Positions 1-13,156 of a DNA stretch of 64,000 nucleotides are shown in pieces (positions within the stretch are counted from its first letter, which is position 1; the number at the start of each line of letters is the position of its first letter). Position numbers and translations under genes: made by a program. The notes below the pieces were generated by a model. The model was given only the letters and a program-made list of their open reading frames with translations. It searched no databases and was not told the DNA's origin. This DNA comes from Botryotinia globosa (lineage: Eukaryota; Ascomycota; Leotiomycetes; Helotiales; Sclerotiniaceae), in the NCBI GenBank assembly GCA_014898425.1, contig RCSZ01000001.1, positions 1,240,001 to 1,304,000 on the forward strand, read 5' to 3'.

Positions 1-239
1 TCTTGCACGTCAAGGGTCGTGTAGACATTGATGGTGAGATTGAAAAGGCAACCAAAAAGCTAGAGAAGACTCGCACAGGTGTCGAGAAACAGAGAAAACT
101 TCTTGATGACCCCGCTTATCAAGAGAAAGTCAGCAAGGAACTGCAAGAGATAGAGAGAAAGAAGCTGGGAGATCTTGAGACTGAACAGCGTGGATTTGAG
201 GAGACTATCAAGCAATTTGAGACTTTGAAGTTAGAGTAG
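1..239 (+). CDS. VAS1: Valyl-tRNA synthetase, C-terminal end (partial)
   Basis: The window opens inside a reading frame that ends with TAG at 237-239; only the last 78 or so residues are present. They are a highly charged, continuous helix beginning VKGRVDIDGEIEKATKKLEK and carrying a second block LDDPAYQEKVSKELQEIE. This is the layout of the C-terminal coiled-coil arm of ValRS: a G-x-ID(V/I)D-x-E start, then a heptad helix, then an N/D-x-x-F/Y hinge, then a K-E-x-x-K-L helix. In that family the arm contacts the tRNA while the missing catalytic and editing domains charge tRNA-Val with valine. The start lies outside the window. The identification rests on the arm alone, so another coiled-coil protein is possible but less likely. 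Confidence 0.75.
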   Translation, partial: LHVKGRVDIDGEIEKATKKLEKTRTGVEKQRKLLDDPAYQEKVSKELQEIERKKLGDLETEQRGFEETIKQFETLKLE

Positions 240-1482
240 ACCCAGATGCATATTTTTGTAGACTTTTAAATGGTAAAACATCCAAGAAATACCAGAAGTT
301 TCCCAATCAATCGCAAGCTTAAAACTGTGACTGTACTTTCATCCTCTTCTGGTAAAACCGATATTATTACAAGATCTAGGAGTCATATTTAACTTCTCGT
401 TTGGTTGGATGTCGAGCACATAGATGACTCAAAAGGTTTTATCAAATCACTGTTCCTTGTATTCTAGAGGTTTCATTTTGATAAGACACAACTTTCTTTG
501 CTATTAGATGCATAAGTTTAGATCATCTGTTAAGGACACTCCTTGATGGACCTCATTGAAAGACAAATCCCATATCTTCGGCAATACCGCCAACATCTAA
601 GTCGCTGCAAGTCGGGGAGAATAAAGAAGAATAGCGAATGAGTATTTGCTTTCCTATATATGAAGAATAGACAGAAGCAATAGAAAATGTCAAACTCGGT
701 ATCAAATAAACGATGCGTAGATTATCTAGAAGCTACCTCATTTTGTTATCGCTTGTCAAAGATATCGGGACAAAGTTACTGGACCCTCCTTCAAGAACTT
801 GAAATCATTCTTCGAGTTGATTCGCCTAGATCGAGGCGAACAATTGTACGGATCCGTTTTACAACATTTTGATTTTTGATTCGATGAAATCAATGAGAGT
901 AAACCTCCTTTACATTGAATGGCTTGATTTGATTACAAACAAAAATCAGAATTAGAATGGTTTGATGAGATATTTCAGCTTGATCAGGAGGTTAATGGTG
1001 AACATGTCGCTTAAACGCAAGTATATCTCCTGAAATGAACTATTTTCGTTGTCTGCACTTACCTTGCATGCTATACCCCTTCGGTTACATTTCTTGAGCT
1101 TGGATTGTGTCACTGATAAGCCGTTTAAATATTGAAGCAAAAGTGATCTGGCAGGAAGTATATTGGAAAATGAGTTATAGAATGGCGCATCGCTCTGCAG
1201 AGACGGAACAGTAAGGGAATACCGATTGAGTTTTGGAAGGAAACAGCTGGTCCAGAGAAAGTTTCTGGGGCCGATGGGTTGCCTAATCCTTCAGTATTCA
1301 TCAGGGTCAATCTTTCTGCCATTCATCTTTAAAGTAATAAAGTATGGCAAGAACTATGGGAAGTGAACTTTCGCTTTTCCCGACAACTACAACTTTTTCC
1401 CACGAGAACACCATTGAAAACAACGTATCGCCCAGTGAACATTACGAAAATAGAACTGATACTCCTCATTTCTTCCATTCAG
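240..1482. other. Intergenic, no supported gene
   Basis: This stretch contains only short reading frames on both strands. The best is a 65-codon minus-strand ATG frame at 1125-1322, followed out of frame by a minus-strand stretch ending in a GTAAGT-like site near 1061. I could not join them into a convincing protein. The right part should hold the promoter and 5' UTR of the DUF4185-like gene. Confidence 0.5.
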
Positions 1483-2939
1483 ATGGCTTCGACAACTCAC
1501 AAAGAAACATCAGAAATTTCGAAATATGTTGTGTGGCCCCCCATCATCAAGCATGTTGTCCCACTGGGCTATCTATACGATGGTAAGTTGATACGGCCAA
1601 CTTCATAGAAAGTAGCGATCTAACAACTCTAAGAGAGCGGAAATTCCTATCCCAGAATGGGAGGAAGATCAAGTGCGCTGCCAAACGGACATGTGCTATT
1701 TCAATTTACCAACACATTCTGCCACAATGCAACCGGTCAATTTCTAGGAAGAACCGATTCTACACTCTCCTTTCTCACCAATCCGACAAACCCGGTTATG
1801 TCGAGGTATCTGGCGCCGCCGGGATCAATTAATGTTGAAATCACCGAGAGACAAATCCCAAGCTTGTTCAAGCGCTTCGAGGATGAACTTGACAAGAAAA
1901 ATGACAACAAAGTCTTCTGGGCCACTGGTGGGATTGCATGGTACCTTATTACCGGTGCTGCAGCATATGGATGGACATTCTTTGAATACAGAGGTATCAG
2001 AAAGGATGGATCGACCTTTCTTGTAGCAGTCGGTATAGCTTCCGTGGAGGTTAATTACCGGACCAATCCAACAACTATTGTGGCGAAGCGTGAGATGGCT
2101 GGTTGGAGCGAGCGCATCTTATTCTACGTAAGTTTATCATTTCTATTTTGGTACGAAAGATCCCTAACAAAACGAAGCCCAGTGAGCCTCGACTTGGGAC
2201 TTTCTCTGTTCTCTCCGACGGGAAATATTTATATGCCTACGGACACAAAGGTGGCGACCACAATGGAGATTATGACGTGGTACTAGGTCGTGTACCTCTG
2301 GAGCTGGCAAATGCAAGAGCTTGCTGGGAGTACTGGGGAGGTGGAAGAGGCTGGGCCAAAAACCACTTCTTCTCCTGGCCAGTTCTCAAGAATTATCAAC
2401 ATGGTCAAATATTCGACACAAAATTGTTCGGGGAGGCTTCACCATACAGATTTGGCTTCGTTGGTTGCACTCGTACAGGAGATAGCAAGTTGATGTTCGG
2501 AAGAGCTATTAATCCATGGGGCCCATTCGAAATCGTCGAACTGATGAAGGCATACCCTATGGGCCATATACAAAAGTTTGCATACACAGCCCATATGTTT
2601 GCTCACCCCTGGGCATTCTCAGAGAGCAAAGGGGATCTAATGGTCACTTGGAGCGAAGGGGGGTCGGCAGGAAATATAGTCGCAGTAAAGATCCGCTTTG
2701 AACAGGGCATCGGCCGCTTACAACCAAAGGAGCTGAGAGTTGTCCAACGCATCGAAGAAGGAACAGACAATAACAACATCGCATTATTAGAGCTGCAACT
2801 CCACGATGAGTTGTATAGCTTTGAACGGTACGAGAAGGACGGTGAGCAAAAAGCTGTGACCGCCACACCCGAGAAGGCGAATGTATTTGAGAAGGCTGCT
2901 GCGGCATTTGGTAAACTATGTAATAAGAGTGCTCACTAA
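1483..2939 (+). CDS. DUF4185-like protein (predicted five-bladed propeller fold)
   Basis: Three exons join in frame: 1483-1582, 1634-2127 and 2178-2939, giving about 451 residues. Both introns (51 and 50 nt) have GTAAGT-like donors and unusual AAG acceptors; these are the only acceptors tried that keep the frame open. The second exon starts with GGRSSALPNGHVLFQF and FCHNATGQFLG, the style of the DUF4185 family, where a repeated S-x-x-L-x-(D/N)-G-x-V-L-W-x-F-x-DT strand recurs. Later blocks YAYGHKGGDHNGDY and WGPFEIVELMKAY fit repeated blade strands. No signal peptide is visible with the ATG at 1483; an in-frame ATG at 1363 would add 40 residues. The function of the family is unknown, although some relatives sit near glycoside hydrolases. 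The family assignment is from motif memory. Confidence 0.6.
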
Positions 2940-3764
2940 GAGAAATTGCACACGAGATGAGAATGATTAAAGGAGATTGGTTTGACAGTTTCGATACAGT
3001 ATTTGCAATTTTAGCATTCGAGGATAGTGATTGGGATTACTGCAGTATATGCCATAGTACTTTGATGGGACTGCCCAGCATAGACTTAAAAATATCTGGC
3101 ATTTTTATCAGTGTCATCAGAGGTCAATCCAATGCATTTTGTGATCCAAGTGCAGTGACTATTGCTTGTTGTAAAAAAAAAAAAAAAAGGGTAATATAAT
3201 CGACTAGACTGGCAGCATGGAGAATGTCAAGCTTTGGAGAGATTCGAGGAATACACTACTATAATACCAGACAAGAAATCATATCACCATCTATCAGCTC
3301 CAAATAAAACTCCTATGTAACAGGTATTTCGTGATCTGTACTCACAGTGCTACATGTGACCATGGGGGCTAATTTTGTGTAATGAGTTAAGTTTAGAGTG
3401 AAGTGAAGTTTGATTTGAAATCCACATCTCGATTCGAGAAGGTAGGCGAATCTACGATTAGTCAGCCACCGAGCTACAAAAAAGCGCGCTAACGCTAAGA
3501 AGCTCGGACCGTTCCGAGATATCAGGAACTTTCAACATTATCAAGCGCGCCTCATTTTGAATACAGACGAATTGCTATCGACGCATACTCACCATTGTGT
3601 ATTCTGCTACTTTTCATACAGCAAGAGACGACTATCGAAGCTAAAGAGAGTCATTTTTCCTCTCTATCAATTGCCACACCCTGATTCAATAAACAAACCT
3701 TCACAAACTTGATCCGTACCTACAGCTATAATCCTCCGCCCGAACCAAATCTCACATCTTCAAA
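2940..3764. other. Intergenic between two plus-strand genes
   Basis: It holds the 3' region of the DUF4185-like gene, a run of 16 A at about 3173-3188, and the promoter/5' UTR of the U2AF gene. The last 100 bases before the ATG at 3765 are CT- and A-rich, as fungal 5' UTRs often are. An 80-codon frame at 2957-3199 ends in the A-run and looks accidental. Confidence 0.5.
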
Positions 3765-4494
3765 ATGGCCAACTACCTTGCCTCCATCTTCGGTACTGAA
3801 GCCGACAAGGTCAATTGCTCCTTCTACTACAAAATCGGCGCCTGTCGCCACGGCGATCGCTGTTCCCGCAAGCACGTCAAGCCCTCCTACTCGCAGACCA
3901 TCCTCCTCCCCAACCTCTACCAGAATCCTGCCTACGACCCGAAAAACAAGATGAATGCATCGCAGTTGCAAAACCACTTTGATGCCTTCTACGAGGATTT
4001 CTGGTGCGAGATGTGCAAGTTTGGCGAGATTGAAGAAGTCGTCGTGTGTGATAATAATAATGATCGTATGTCTACTCCATCTATTTTCATTTTCCCCTTT
4101 CCTTTTCACCCATATGTCAAAAAAAAACTTTCAATATACAAGAACTAACATATCCCCAACAGATCTCATCGGAAACGTGTACGCGCGCTTCAAATACGAA
4201 GATTCCGCGCAAAAAGCCTGCGACGCACTGAATTCCCGCTGGTATGCCGCTCGGCCAATCTACTGCGAGCTCTCCCCCGTCACCGATTTCCGCGAAGCAT
4301 GCTGTCGACTCAACAGTGGCGAAGGATGCGTGCGCGGCGGATTTTGCAATTTCATCCATCGCAAGAATCCGAGCGATGAGCTAGATCGCGAGTTGGAGTT
4401 GAGTACGAAGAAGTGGTTGAGGATGAGGGGGAGAGATGAGAGAAGCGTGACGAGGAGTCCTAGTCCCGAGCCTACGAGGAAGAGATATGCGTGA
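3765..4494 (+). CDS. U2AF1: U2AF small subunit (U2AF35/U2AF23), 3' splice-site recognition
   Basis: Two exons, 3765-4065 and 4163-4494, are separated by a 97-nt GT..AG intron and give 210 residues, close to the 216 of fission yeast U2AF23. The order is N-terminal CCCH zinc finger (C-SFYYKIGA-C-RHGDR-C-SRKH), a U2AF-homology RRM split by the intron at ..NNDHLIGNVYARF, then a second zinc finger (CCRLNSGEGCVRGGFCNFIH) and a short RS-like tail (ERSVTRSPSPEPTRKRY). The protein reads the AG of 3' splice sites and pairs with the large subunit in the nucleus. The joined codon H at the splice reproduces the conserved GDHLIGNVY-type motif, so the intron is secure. The serine after the third zinc-ligand Cys of finger 1 (CSRKH), a mutation hotspot in the human protein, is retained. 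The tail is much shorter than in human U2AF35. Confidence 0.93.
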
Positions 4495-5445
4495 GGTAGA
4501 GATGAACTGGATATCGTGGAACGGTCATCTGGGGCGAGAGTGTAGGATGGTGGGCGCATTGAGATCTGGGGCGAGGACAGTTGAGAAATACTTCTTGGGA
4601 GGAAAACTATTATGCTGATGGACACTTCTCAAAACACGCAAGAATATTCGAAATCTCCTACCACTATCTCGTTTTTACTATTACGCTCTACATGCAAAAC
4701 GAGACGCACACTCTATCATGTTTTCAGTTCCTAGTGGATATACACCAATTTTTGGCCGCAAATCTTAACTATGGAGAAAGTAATCGGTGGAACCATCCAA
4801 AGAAATTTTGACATGATATGCAGAGCGTAGGGTCTTTAGTACGAGACACTGGGGATCTTATGAATTTGTATTCATACAAGGCGTTTCATGGTCATCTATT
4901 CATTTCAATAACTTGGGGAATACTAAAGCAAAATGCAAAGCAAAACACAGCAAAGCAAAGCAGCATGAAGCTAGCTGCTCATGTATAATAACCATATCAA
5001 ATTTTTTGATAAAAGCGCAAATAAAATTATATCCAAAGCACATGCATCTATTCACGTGAAGTCTATGTCAAAAACAGATAGAATAGAAGTTGTGTATATT
5101 TCATTAGTTAAGCATCCGCCCATGCAGCCAGTTCATTCCATTGCATGATTATTTCATCAATCCATTCTCCCATCCAGCAATCTCATCGCAGACTGTCAAA
5201 AATCCCAACATATATAACAAAGGTACAGGTTGACCCCCGCCCGTCCAATCTAGTAGTATATCCGAGCTTCCAAAATTGCGTGTGAATCCTTGCCCTGCCC
5301 TTTTCAACCATAGAACAAAAAGGAAATCTTGATAGTAAAGCGGATTGAAATTCTCAGCTCGGGTGGCACCAAGCATCACATGTGATCTTATGCATTGGCC
5401 AAGCTCAGCTCATTCCGACATGCCACCGCACCTTCCCTTCTCGAA
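4495..5445. other. Convergent intergenic spacer
   Basis: This is the space between the 3' ends of the U2AF gene and the oxysterol-binding protein gene. It includes a short AAAGCAAA-rich repeat (about 4922-4965). A 76-codon minus frame at 5149-5379 has no recognisable feature and lies in the expected 3' UTR of the downstream minus-strand gene. Confidence 0.45.
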
Positions 5446-7444
5446 TCATCCCTCAGCGTCTACAAACTCGTCTACACTTTGAGTATCTGTGTCCTTTCGA
5501 TACAAAGTGGTGGTGGCCGTTCCCTGGGTGTCAGTAGCTGCTGGTAAGTCTTTCCTTAGATCATCATGGAAGTCGATTAATGGACCCTGGTTCTGACCTT
5601 GGACCGTACTAGTGGACTGGAGGGTTCGCTCAAGATCCTTTTGTTGCTGCCCATTATTTTGTGTCTGAGCTGCAAGGAGATCAGCTGGTACATGCTGGGA
5701 TTGGACTGGCGCTGGTGATTCTCTTCCTAGATCAATGAGATTCTCCTTGTCCTTCTCCTGAGAGGGAATTGACACTGGAGCTGCTGCCACTGGGATCGTG
5801 GGTGGTAATGGATTGGCCTGTTCTGTATGTTGGTGATGCTGTGGAGGAATACGGTTCTTTTCCGTGAATTTCTGACCTGGAAGGATTGGATAAACCGCGA
5901 GGATTTGTTCCGTCTGTTCTTGTGGACTAGCGCCATCACTGTTTTCCATATTAGTAAAACATTTGACAAATAGGCCTGTTCCAACTTACATGCTTGCATT
6001 CAAGATCCAATCTAGATCTTCTTCGCCCTCTTCGGACCCGCCGGGGCCACCTCGTACTGGTCTGAACAACCTTGGAGTCCATTCAACACCATCTTCTGCT
6101 CTCTTTGCAGCCTCATCTCTCTGCATATCTTCGATAAATGTCTTCTCATCTGTCGCAACTTCGTGATTGCGTTCTTTGACCGCTTTTGCCGTCTTGAACC
6201 ATAACTTTTGCGATTCTCTATCATCTTGTTCTTCTAAAGGTCTCACTAATGGAGGTGATGGTCTCGCTCTCGTAGCATCAAACAAAAGATCTTTCTTACC
6301 CGTCTAAAAGCATGATCAGTAGCTTTTGCGAGTCGTCCAGGATGTAGGGACCCATACCTTAACGTTCTTGATAAACATTTCTCCATTCCACATGCCCGAA
6401 AGCTCATAGAGAATTTCCCCTGTCTTGTCATTCTTGATACTACCCCCAATAGCATTGTACGTTCCTCCAAAGTAACCCTTCGTCTTGAACTCAATATCTG
6501 CGCTCAATCCGAGCTCCGGGCAGCGCACAAAACTATGATCACCGAGCTCATACTTCATCTTACCGAAAAGAATACCTCGAGCGTACATGTTGGGTTGAGT
6601 CAGAATGCTAATAGCAAGTTAGTACCTGAGAATTTCCCGTATTCAACGTTCTGCAGCATGCAACCTACTATCTTTCTCCTTTAGGTCCCGTCCCTCTGTT
6701 CAAAAATCTCAAAATAGCAATACCCTCCATCATACTAGCCGCAGAATTGCCCAAAAATTTGCTACGAGGTTTCAAACACCCGTCGATTCTTATGTTGTGT
6801 TCTGGCGCCATATAAAAGTAGCTTGATTTCGGAGGATGATGAGAGGTTTGCTCGGAAATATAGTATCCCTTTGTATTATCTGGAAATTGCCAATAACAAG
6901 TGTAAATTTCGCCGAGGATCGGATTGAGTGGTTTCTTAACCCCTCTGCAGTATCTCATTAGCACAACCGCTCCTCTCAAACATGTAGAGTCTGCCTTACG
7001 GAGGTTTGATGTGCCATCCACTCAGGTAGAACTTCACAACCGAAGTAAATCGTTGCAAGGGGTCGTCTACCTCCGCCATGGGAAGCAGCGTTTCCGGATG
7101 TGCCATGAAGCTATACACCATCAGCATGCCTGCCCTTCAGATCCGCATCCCTTCCGAAGCTCCGACAACTACGCACTTTGTGATTCTTTCCAGCATACTT
7201 CTGGGCTCGAGAATAAAGGTAGGCAAGACGACGCGGCTCAAATCAGCCCCGGGACGAAGCTGTGAGATGATGTGAGAGAGAACTGTATTCCATTCCACCA
7301 TGTCAGCCTCTGCACCATTTCTCCCGTGCCAAAATCTCATGGACTCCTACCATTTCCCTGATCTGGCTCGACAACGGTAGTCTCATCCTCGGCATCAGAA
7401 ACCTTCGATTCGTCGACGGAGGACCGGTTGCCTAGAATTGCCAT
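5446..7444 (-). CDS. OSH6: Oxysterol-binding protein related, Osh6/Osh7-like
   Basis: Seven exons, read from 7444 downwards: 7444-7351, 7309-7177, 7110-7000, 6944-6669, 6607-6358, 6303-5990 and 5938-5446. They total 556 residues and every joint is in phase. The ORD core is complete: the lid/entry strand [17 protein letters not shown] (residues 60-76), KPLNPILGE (117-125), the signature EQTSHHPP (144-151) whose two His bind the PI4P headgroup, and [20 protein letters not shown]. There is no PH, ankyrin or GOLD domain, as in yeast Osh6/7, which exchange phosphatidylserine for PI4P at ER-plasma membrane contacts. The last exon adds a Q/P-rich tail of about 165 residues ending [12 protein letters not shown]. 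The intron before it (branch-like TTTACTAAT) avoids a stop right after LDWILNASM; without splicing the protein would end there. The first intron is only 41 nt. The substrate is inferred from the subfamily. Confidence 0.9.
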
Positions 7445-9392
7445 ATTGTTATTAGCGATGCTATTCCAAACCGTCTATTTCGCTCCGTAGTCGCAGCATA
7501 TCAATACGGCACATTCCAGCCCGAGAAGAAACATACTTGCACCAGACTGCCTCCGATGAACATGACCCAAGCTAACCATGCTTGCGAATTAATAAAATGT
7601 GAATAGAGCGTTCTTTCTTTTTTAGATGCTGTGGAAATTGAGAGAAGATCTGCGTATCCACCACTTTCCAAAGAAGGTGGATGGAATGGGAAGCTGGGCT
7701 GGGCGGTATGTCGTTGTTGGAAATGGTTTGGTCAAAAAGTGTGAGGAAAAACCCTCAGGTGGACCATTAAAAAGTGTTCGTTAACGGCAGGAAGTACCAA
7801 AACTATAAAAACGTGCTGAATAGAGGGGAGATCCGAGGAACCATGCAACGTCACAAGGCTTAAATATGGGTAAAATTTAAATTTAGTGTATCACTGACAA
7901 TGGTGGATGATGTGATGCGGTCGGGAAGTTAGACGTGACAGGTAATAAATAAGTCGACGAGCAGGGCAGGTAGAAGGATAGGATAGGAGATTCTTGTGAA
8001 TTGACCTGATATGATATGATATGATATGATATGTTCATGTAACAATGTATATATTTATATACCTACTCATGCCTTTCTATCTGTATATATACAATCGCAA
8101 GACGAGATAGGTATCGCAAACCTTATTTCTACCTATCTGCTCCGTACTTACCGGTGCCATCAACTTATCTCTCTATATATGGATATACATATACCTCCTC
8201 CCTAGGTAGATACATACTTATGCATGGTGTACCTCCTCCTTATCCAAGCATCATCCAGATACATACAGCCGCACAAGAGCTAACTACCCAGCTACCTAAC
8301 TAGTAACAACCAACTCAACATTCCATTCCATCATCCCAAAGAAGAAACGCTTTGTGTGTCTCTCCCTCCCCTCCCCTCCTTCTCATCATCCTTCACTCAC
8401 TCACTCACTCACCTCACTCAACAATCACTACCTAGCTGCGGGATCTCATCTCATCTCAACTCATCCCCTTGATCCATCTATCTATACGCGTATTGAAAAT
8501 CTTCATTTGGTAGGTAGATACGCGTGGGACATGTGGGAATACGAGTAGACCACTTAAGTGACTCAACACCACACGCTTAACTAGGGAGGTAGGTAACTCA
8601 CTTACAATACTAGGTACCCACTAGCAAAACAAAAAACAAAAAACAAGAAACAAAAAGACATGCATTTATCTCAATCCCGATCAATAAAGAGATATATACC
8701 TGATATCTATTAGGGTACCTAGATATGTACATCTCAATAAATAATTCAATCTGCACATCCGCATTCACATCTACCTGGATACCAACCTACCTGGGCATCC
8801 CTCAAGTCTCCCCAACTTCAAACCTCAATCATTCATTCGAAGCATACCAGGTACTATAAAGTCAAAAATATGTATATTAATTTATCCATAACCCATAACC
8901 CATATTCCTGTCCATATTCTATGGTTTCCCACATTCACGATCGAATTTGGATCCAATCCAATACCTAGATAGCCATCCATTCCCCTTCTTCTCCCCCTTT
9001 TCCTTCCTTGTCCATCAAAGTAGCCTCTCCCAAAGTAGCCTCTCCCAACGTAAGAAATCAACCACCATCTCCCTACTATGCTTATTATTACATGGATCGT
9101 GAATGTCAGATATTATATAGACAGGATGCGTAAATTATATGCCTTTCTGATTCTCAAAGGGGTCCCTCTTTCCCCTCCTCCATTTCATTCCAATCAATCA
9201 GCTATTCCCTCCACCCAAACATGAAAAGTTCATCGCTATCCACCTATCGCCATATTACTCCGGTCCTTTTTACAATACATGTAGGGCTGCATAACACCAA
9301 GAGACTTTTTCGACCAAGGAAATTCGTTCATGTGACGATCAAATGCATATTAATAAAGTGAAAACAGTGAAACGTGTACGAAAAGCTTCCAA
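7445..9392. other. Long intergenic spacer with simple repeats
   Basis: About 1.9 kb contains no supported gene. It includes the promoter of the OSH6-like gene on the left and the 3' region of the TRP-like gene on the right. It carries a (TGATA)5 run at 8007-8033, TCAC-type repeats near 8395-8415, and many CCTAGGTA / GGTACCTAG-type short palindromes (for example 8201-8208). Confidence 0.5.
8007..8033. repeat. (TGATA)n microsatellite
   Basis: Five tandem TGATA units plus a partial unit lie in the spacer left of the TRP-like gene. Confidence 0.9.
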
Positions 9393-12300
9393 TCATCGAG
9401 GATTATCAATAGATGAGCTTGCACTAATCCGACCATCCACCAGTTCAGCAGAGCTACCGAGATATTGCGGATTGTTCTCCGGCGGGTTGATGGTGTGGAT
9501 GTGATGCTGTGAAACATATCCTACGCTCGTCGGCCGATCATGCCCATATCCCTCGGTAAAATTACCGAATGAAGTATTTCGAGAATGTCCATATCCCTCA
9601 TGCGGTGCTATGCTGGATCTAGCAGAGATGTCGGAATGTCGCTTGTTGGAATTCGATCTTTCAAAGGGGAGTCGTGAAGTAAGTGAATTTTGAGGTGTGT
9701 GACGACTAACACCTGGAATCGTCAAGTCCACACTTGTATTCTGTGATTTTCGACGAGAACTCTTTCGTGGAACTGTAGGTGTTCGAGCTGGAGGACTTAA
9801 AGGCATATTTGGTATTGGGTCGCCGGCTCGTGAACCATGAGGTACTCTTGAGCTGGCTTTTGAAGGAAACCTACTAGGCAGTTCCATTCCACCTTCAGGG
9901 ATTTTTAGTCCTTGAAGCGAAGGGGGCATATCAGAAATCCTGGTCATTTCAAACTCATCCTCGTCATCATGATAGCTCTGTCCGTCATCCGATCCTATAG
10001 GACTGACTAATTCACCATCATCAGCATCTGCGCCATCCACACGCGACGGGCCAGCTCGTCCTGATAGACCGATGGCGTCATGCCCATCATCAGAATCGGA
10101 ATCAATTGGACCATGTCGAATTGCTCCGGTGGCTACTGGGATTCCTTCCGGTGGTGATTCATCGCCTGGTGCATTCCTTGCGTTGCTCAAACCTCCTGGT
10201 GGCATCCGAGAGCTTCTCACAACCTCAAATCCTTTGCCTTTCTCCTTCGTCTTGCCTTTGAAGAAGCTCTTGAACCAGCCTGCGGCGGAGGCAGGAATTC
10301 CTGTAGGATCTGCGGGACCAGTTTTGATTCTCCGACTCGGTGCTTCAGCGTTCAAAGCAGGTCCACGAACGCCGTAGTAGAAGTCGACCTCTCTGGTAGT
10401 ATAGTCAGCCTTCGATCGGTTAAGCTCCAAAGGAGCTCCATCTAAAGCTTGTTGCTGAGATGGACTATTACGGCCAGAAATTGAAGGACCTTCCAAAGGC
10501 TCAATGGCATCAGGATCGGCAGGTGGTGATTCGTGCCTATTAGTCCAATCACCACTAGCCCACGACCCTCGACTTCTTACCCCTGGGGAATAGGCATCTG
10601 CAGTCGGCCGGCGGAATCTAGGGGGACGATAGTAAGGATCGGCTGTGTCGGTTGTATCCAAGCCTAATATGGCACCTTTGTTACGTCCCCGGCCGCTTGG
10701 CGCGGCAGCAGATGGCAGGAATGAGAATGTGCTTGCCTCTCCTGGTGTTGTTGGGGTGTAAGAGCTCGGTGCACCGCTGCCAGCATGATGTGTAGGCATT
10801 GCACCGAAAGCATCTACAGTCATATTATCGAGGTTCGCACTTTGTCTATTGAGCAGAATCCCAGCACTACCCGCAGACTGACTCCGAAGCCTGCCTCCCT
10901 CGACGAGATATGATTTTCTGTCTTGGTCGGAAAGCATAGCGGCGCTTGATAATTGACTTTGACGTGATGTGGCATCCCGACGGGGCAACCTTCTAGACAA
11001 TTGTCGCATACCAAAGACCTTAGAAAGGCCACCTCTAGCTGCGCCACTTTCATTGCCTCCGGCACCCGCAAGCCTGGCAGCAACTTCAACAATCGTCTGC
11101 ATTGCATTCAACATGAAGCCAAGAATGAGGACAATGGCGTGCATTAGGAGAATCGCATAGCCAACCCAGCCCTTTGGCCCTTCAGTAATACCAAGTGAAG
11201 GAGCAAATGCTATCATTAACAAAATGGTTGAGAAGCGCACCGCGGCGAAGAATGTGTGGTAGGCATTCATTGATGTTGGCGAATGGAAAGGTCGAAACGC
11301 ATGCAAGGTTAATATTGTGATGACTTCGCAAATCGCAAGAAGAACCAGCTGCGCAATGCCTGATGGTTGAACAGCTCCAATTGAGATACCGCGGAGAAAG
11401 GTCAGGAGTACCGGTACGAGGGCGAAAGGGGCCGCATTGTCTGAATATGTGTTGTACAACGCTCCGTAGGTAAGCACCGTTGGAAGATCATCGAATAGGT
11501 AGGACTTCGGTCTTGCTGTTGCGATAAGGTACAACAGGTAGATGGCAAAAATGACAATTACGATCAGCATAAGTAACGCCAGACCGGTCGTGTAGGCTGG
11601 TGACCTAGAAGCCTCAACTAACTGAAACATGGAAAGGGCAACAATAGGAAGCAAGAAATAATTAAACACAATACGAATCACGTTTCCAACGGAAAATGGC
11701 ACGTGTTTCTTCCTCAAATCCTCTTCTTGAGTGCCCATTAGCAGCCTCCACGCCCAACGCGTAGCGAAACCCAGCTGGATTAGTACAAGGACGACTCCAA
11801 TAACAGCCAAAAGCCAAACGGCCATGCCAGCCCAGACATCATCAGATTCTCCCATTCCAATCAGTTGTCGCATGCGATCAAGACCATAGGTTCCATTCAC
11901 TACGTATATGCCGTCGACCAGACTGTCCTGATAAGTGTTGCTTACGAAGCTTTCATTGAACATCAATGATGACCATGCAACTTTACTAACGATTGGTTGA
12001 TAAAAGCCAGGATAGTCAAGTGTTAAGCCTCCAGTAAGAGCAACAAATTGGATGTATTGTAAGCAATCGCCGAATCCAGGTGTGACCAAACGGAGCAGGT
12101 CTGCATCTCGACCATAATTTGTTGTCCAGCGAAAGATATCATTGGTGCCCCAAGGACTATATATGCCCGCGAAAGCAGTTGCAAATGCGACACAGAGAAG
12201 CACTATCAAAGGTACATACTTCACAGTGGCAGATAGACTGTCCCCAATATCAGGCGTAATATCAGCTGATATGCAACCAATAGTAGTCGCAGCAGTGTCG

Positions 12301-13156
12301 CCATTCTTGATTACCATCGTTGCAGAGAACGAAGTGAAAGCATACGAAGAGTAGAAGTTGTTGTTGAACCCAAAAGAAGGAAGAGTGTATGGATCCCATC
12401 TTGCACAGATTAGTCAGAGCATTATACAACATCTGGGACCATAGCTTACATTGATGCATTGAAGGTAGGGCCAAGAGGACAGGTGCCGTTGACAAGCTGA
12501 TTACAGAAATCTACAGCGGCACTGTAAGGCTGATAGGTTAGCACAGTGACTTTATTGAAAAGCGTTGTGAGCTTGAGAGATGTTGGATCGGGCTCGTCTG
12601 CGATCTTGCCATTATAGGTATCGGTTGAGTTGCTTTGCCAGTACGCCGTGTCGTTGGATCCAGGTAATTTATCAGTTGTTGATGCCCCTGGACCTGATCC
12701 CTTAACATCACCCCATACTTGAACCGCAAGATTATGAGTCGATTCGGTGGTATTGAACACTGCCCATAGGAAATACGGAACAAACTGCAACTGATAAGGC
12801 GTGTTGCCCTGGTAGCTCTCTTCCAAACAGTTCTGAAACTCTATGAACACGGCGGAAGTAGGAGTAATCCAGAAAGCTGAGATCAATGTAACTAGAATTA
12901 TCCAGACACCTGAAGAGGTTTTCGTAGGAGCTCTAGACCAAGGACGGTATGCATGTGTTTGCTCTGGGACAGAAGCCCGGGGGACTAAATACGATCGATT
13001 CGAATGTTGTTCGCCTTTAAATGCCCCCTCCCTCACCATTTCCTGCTCCCAGCAGTCCGCAGACATTATCAATGTGGTATTCGGACGACTCGTTCGATCA
13101 TGGTCAGCATAGGAATCCGGAATGACCTGAGCTTCGTATCTCGAATTTCCTGGCAT
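9393..13156 (-). CDS. TRP-like ion channel / ML-like domain membrane protein (Pkd2/FLC family)
   Basis: Two exons, 13156-12450 and 12399-9393, flank a 50-nt intron (acceptor CAAG) and give about 1237 residues. A hydrophobic anchor or signal segment (GVWIILVTLISAFWI) lies near residues 84-98. It is followed by a Cys-bearing extracellular ML-like domain, then about nine hydrophobic segments containing the family block SPWGTNDIFRWTTNYGRD and TPGFGDCLQYIQFVAL, and finally a cytosolic tail of over 500 residues rich in Ser/Pro and acidic patches. Relatives (S. pombe pkd2, trp663, trp1322; yeast YOR365C and FLCs) are plasma-membrane or ER proteins linked to calcium entry and wall integrity. The true start may be a later Met (residue 31, or in the region before the anchor), because the first 80 residues look disordered. 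Channel activity is inferred from the family. Confidence 0.85.

Noticed and set aside
1125..1322. 65-codon minus-strand ATG frame divergent from the DUF4185-like gene
   Set aside because: No family resemblance, and attempts to join it to the next protein-like frame downstream gave no in-phase splice.
5149..5379. 76-codon minus-strand frame downstream of the Osh6-like gene
   Set aside because: It has no domain and lies where the 3' UTR of that gene is expected; the OSBP reading frame already closes at 5446.
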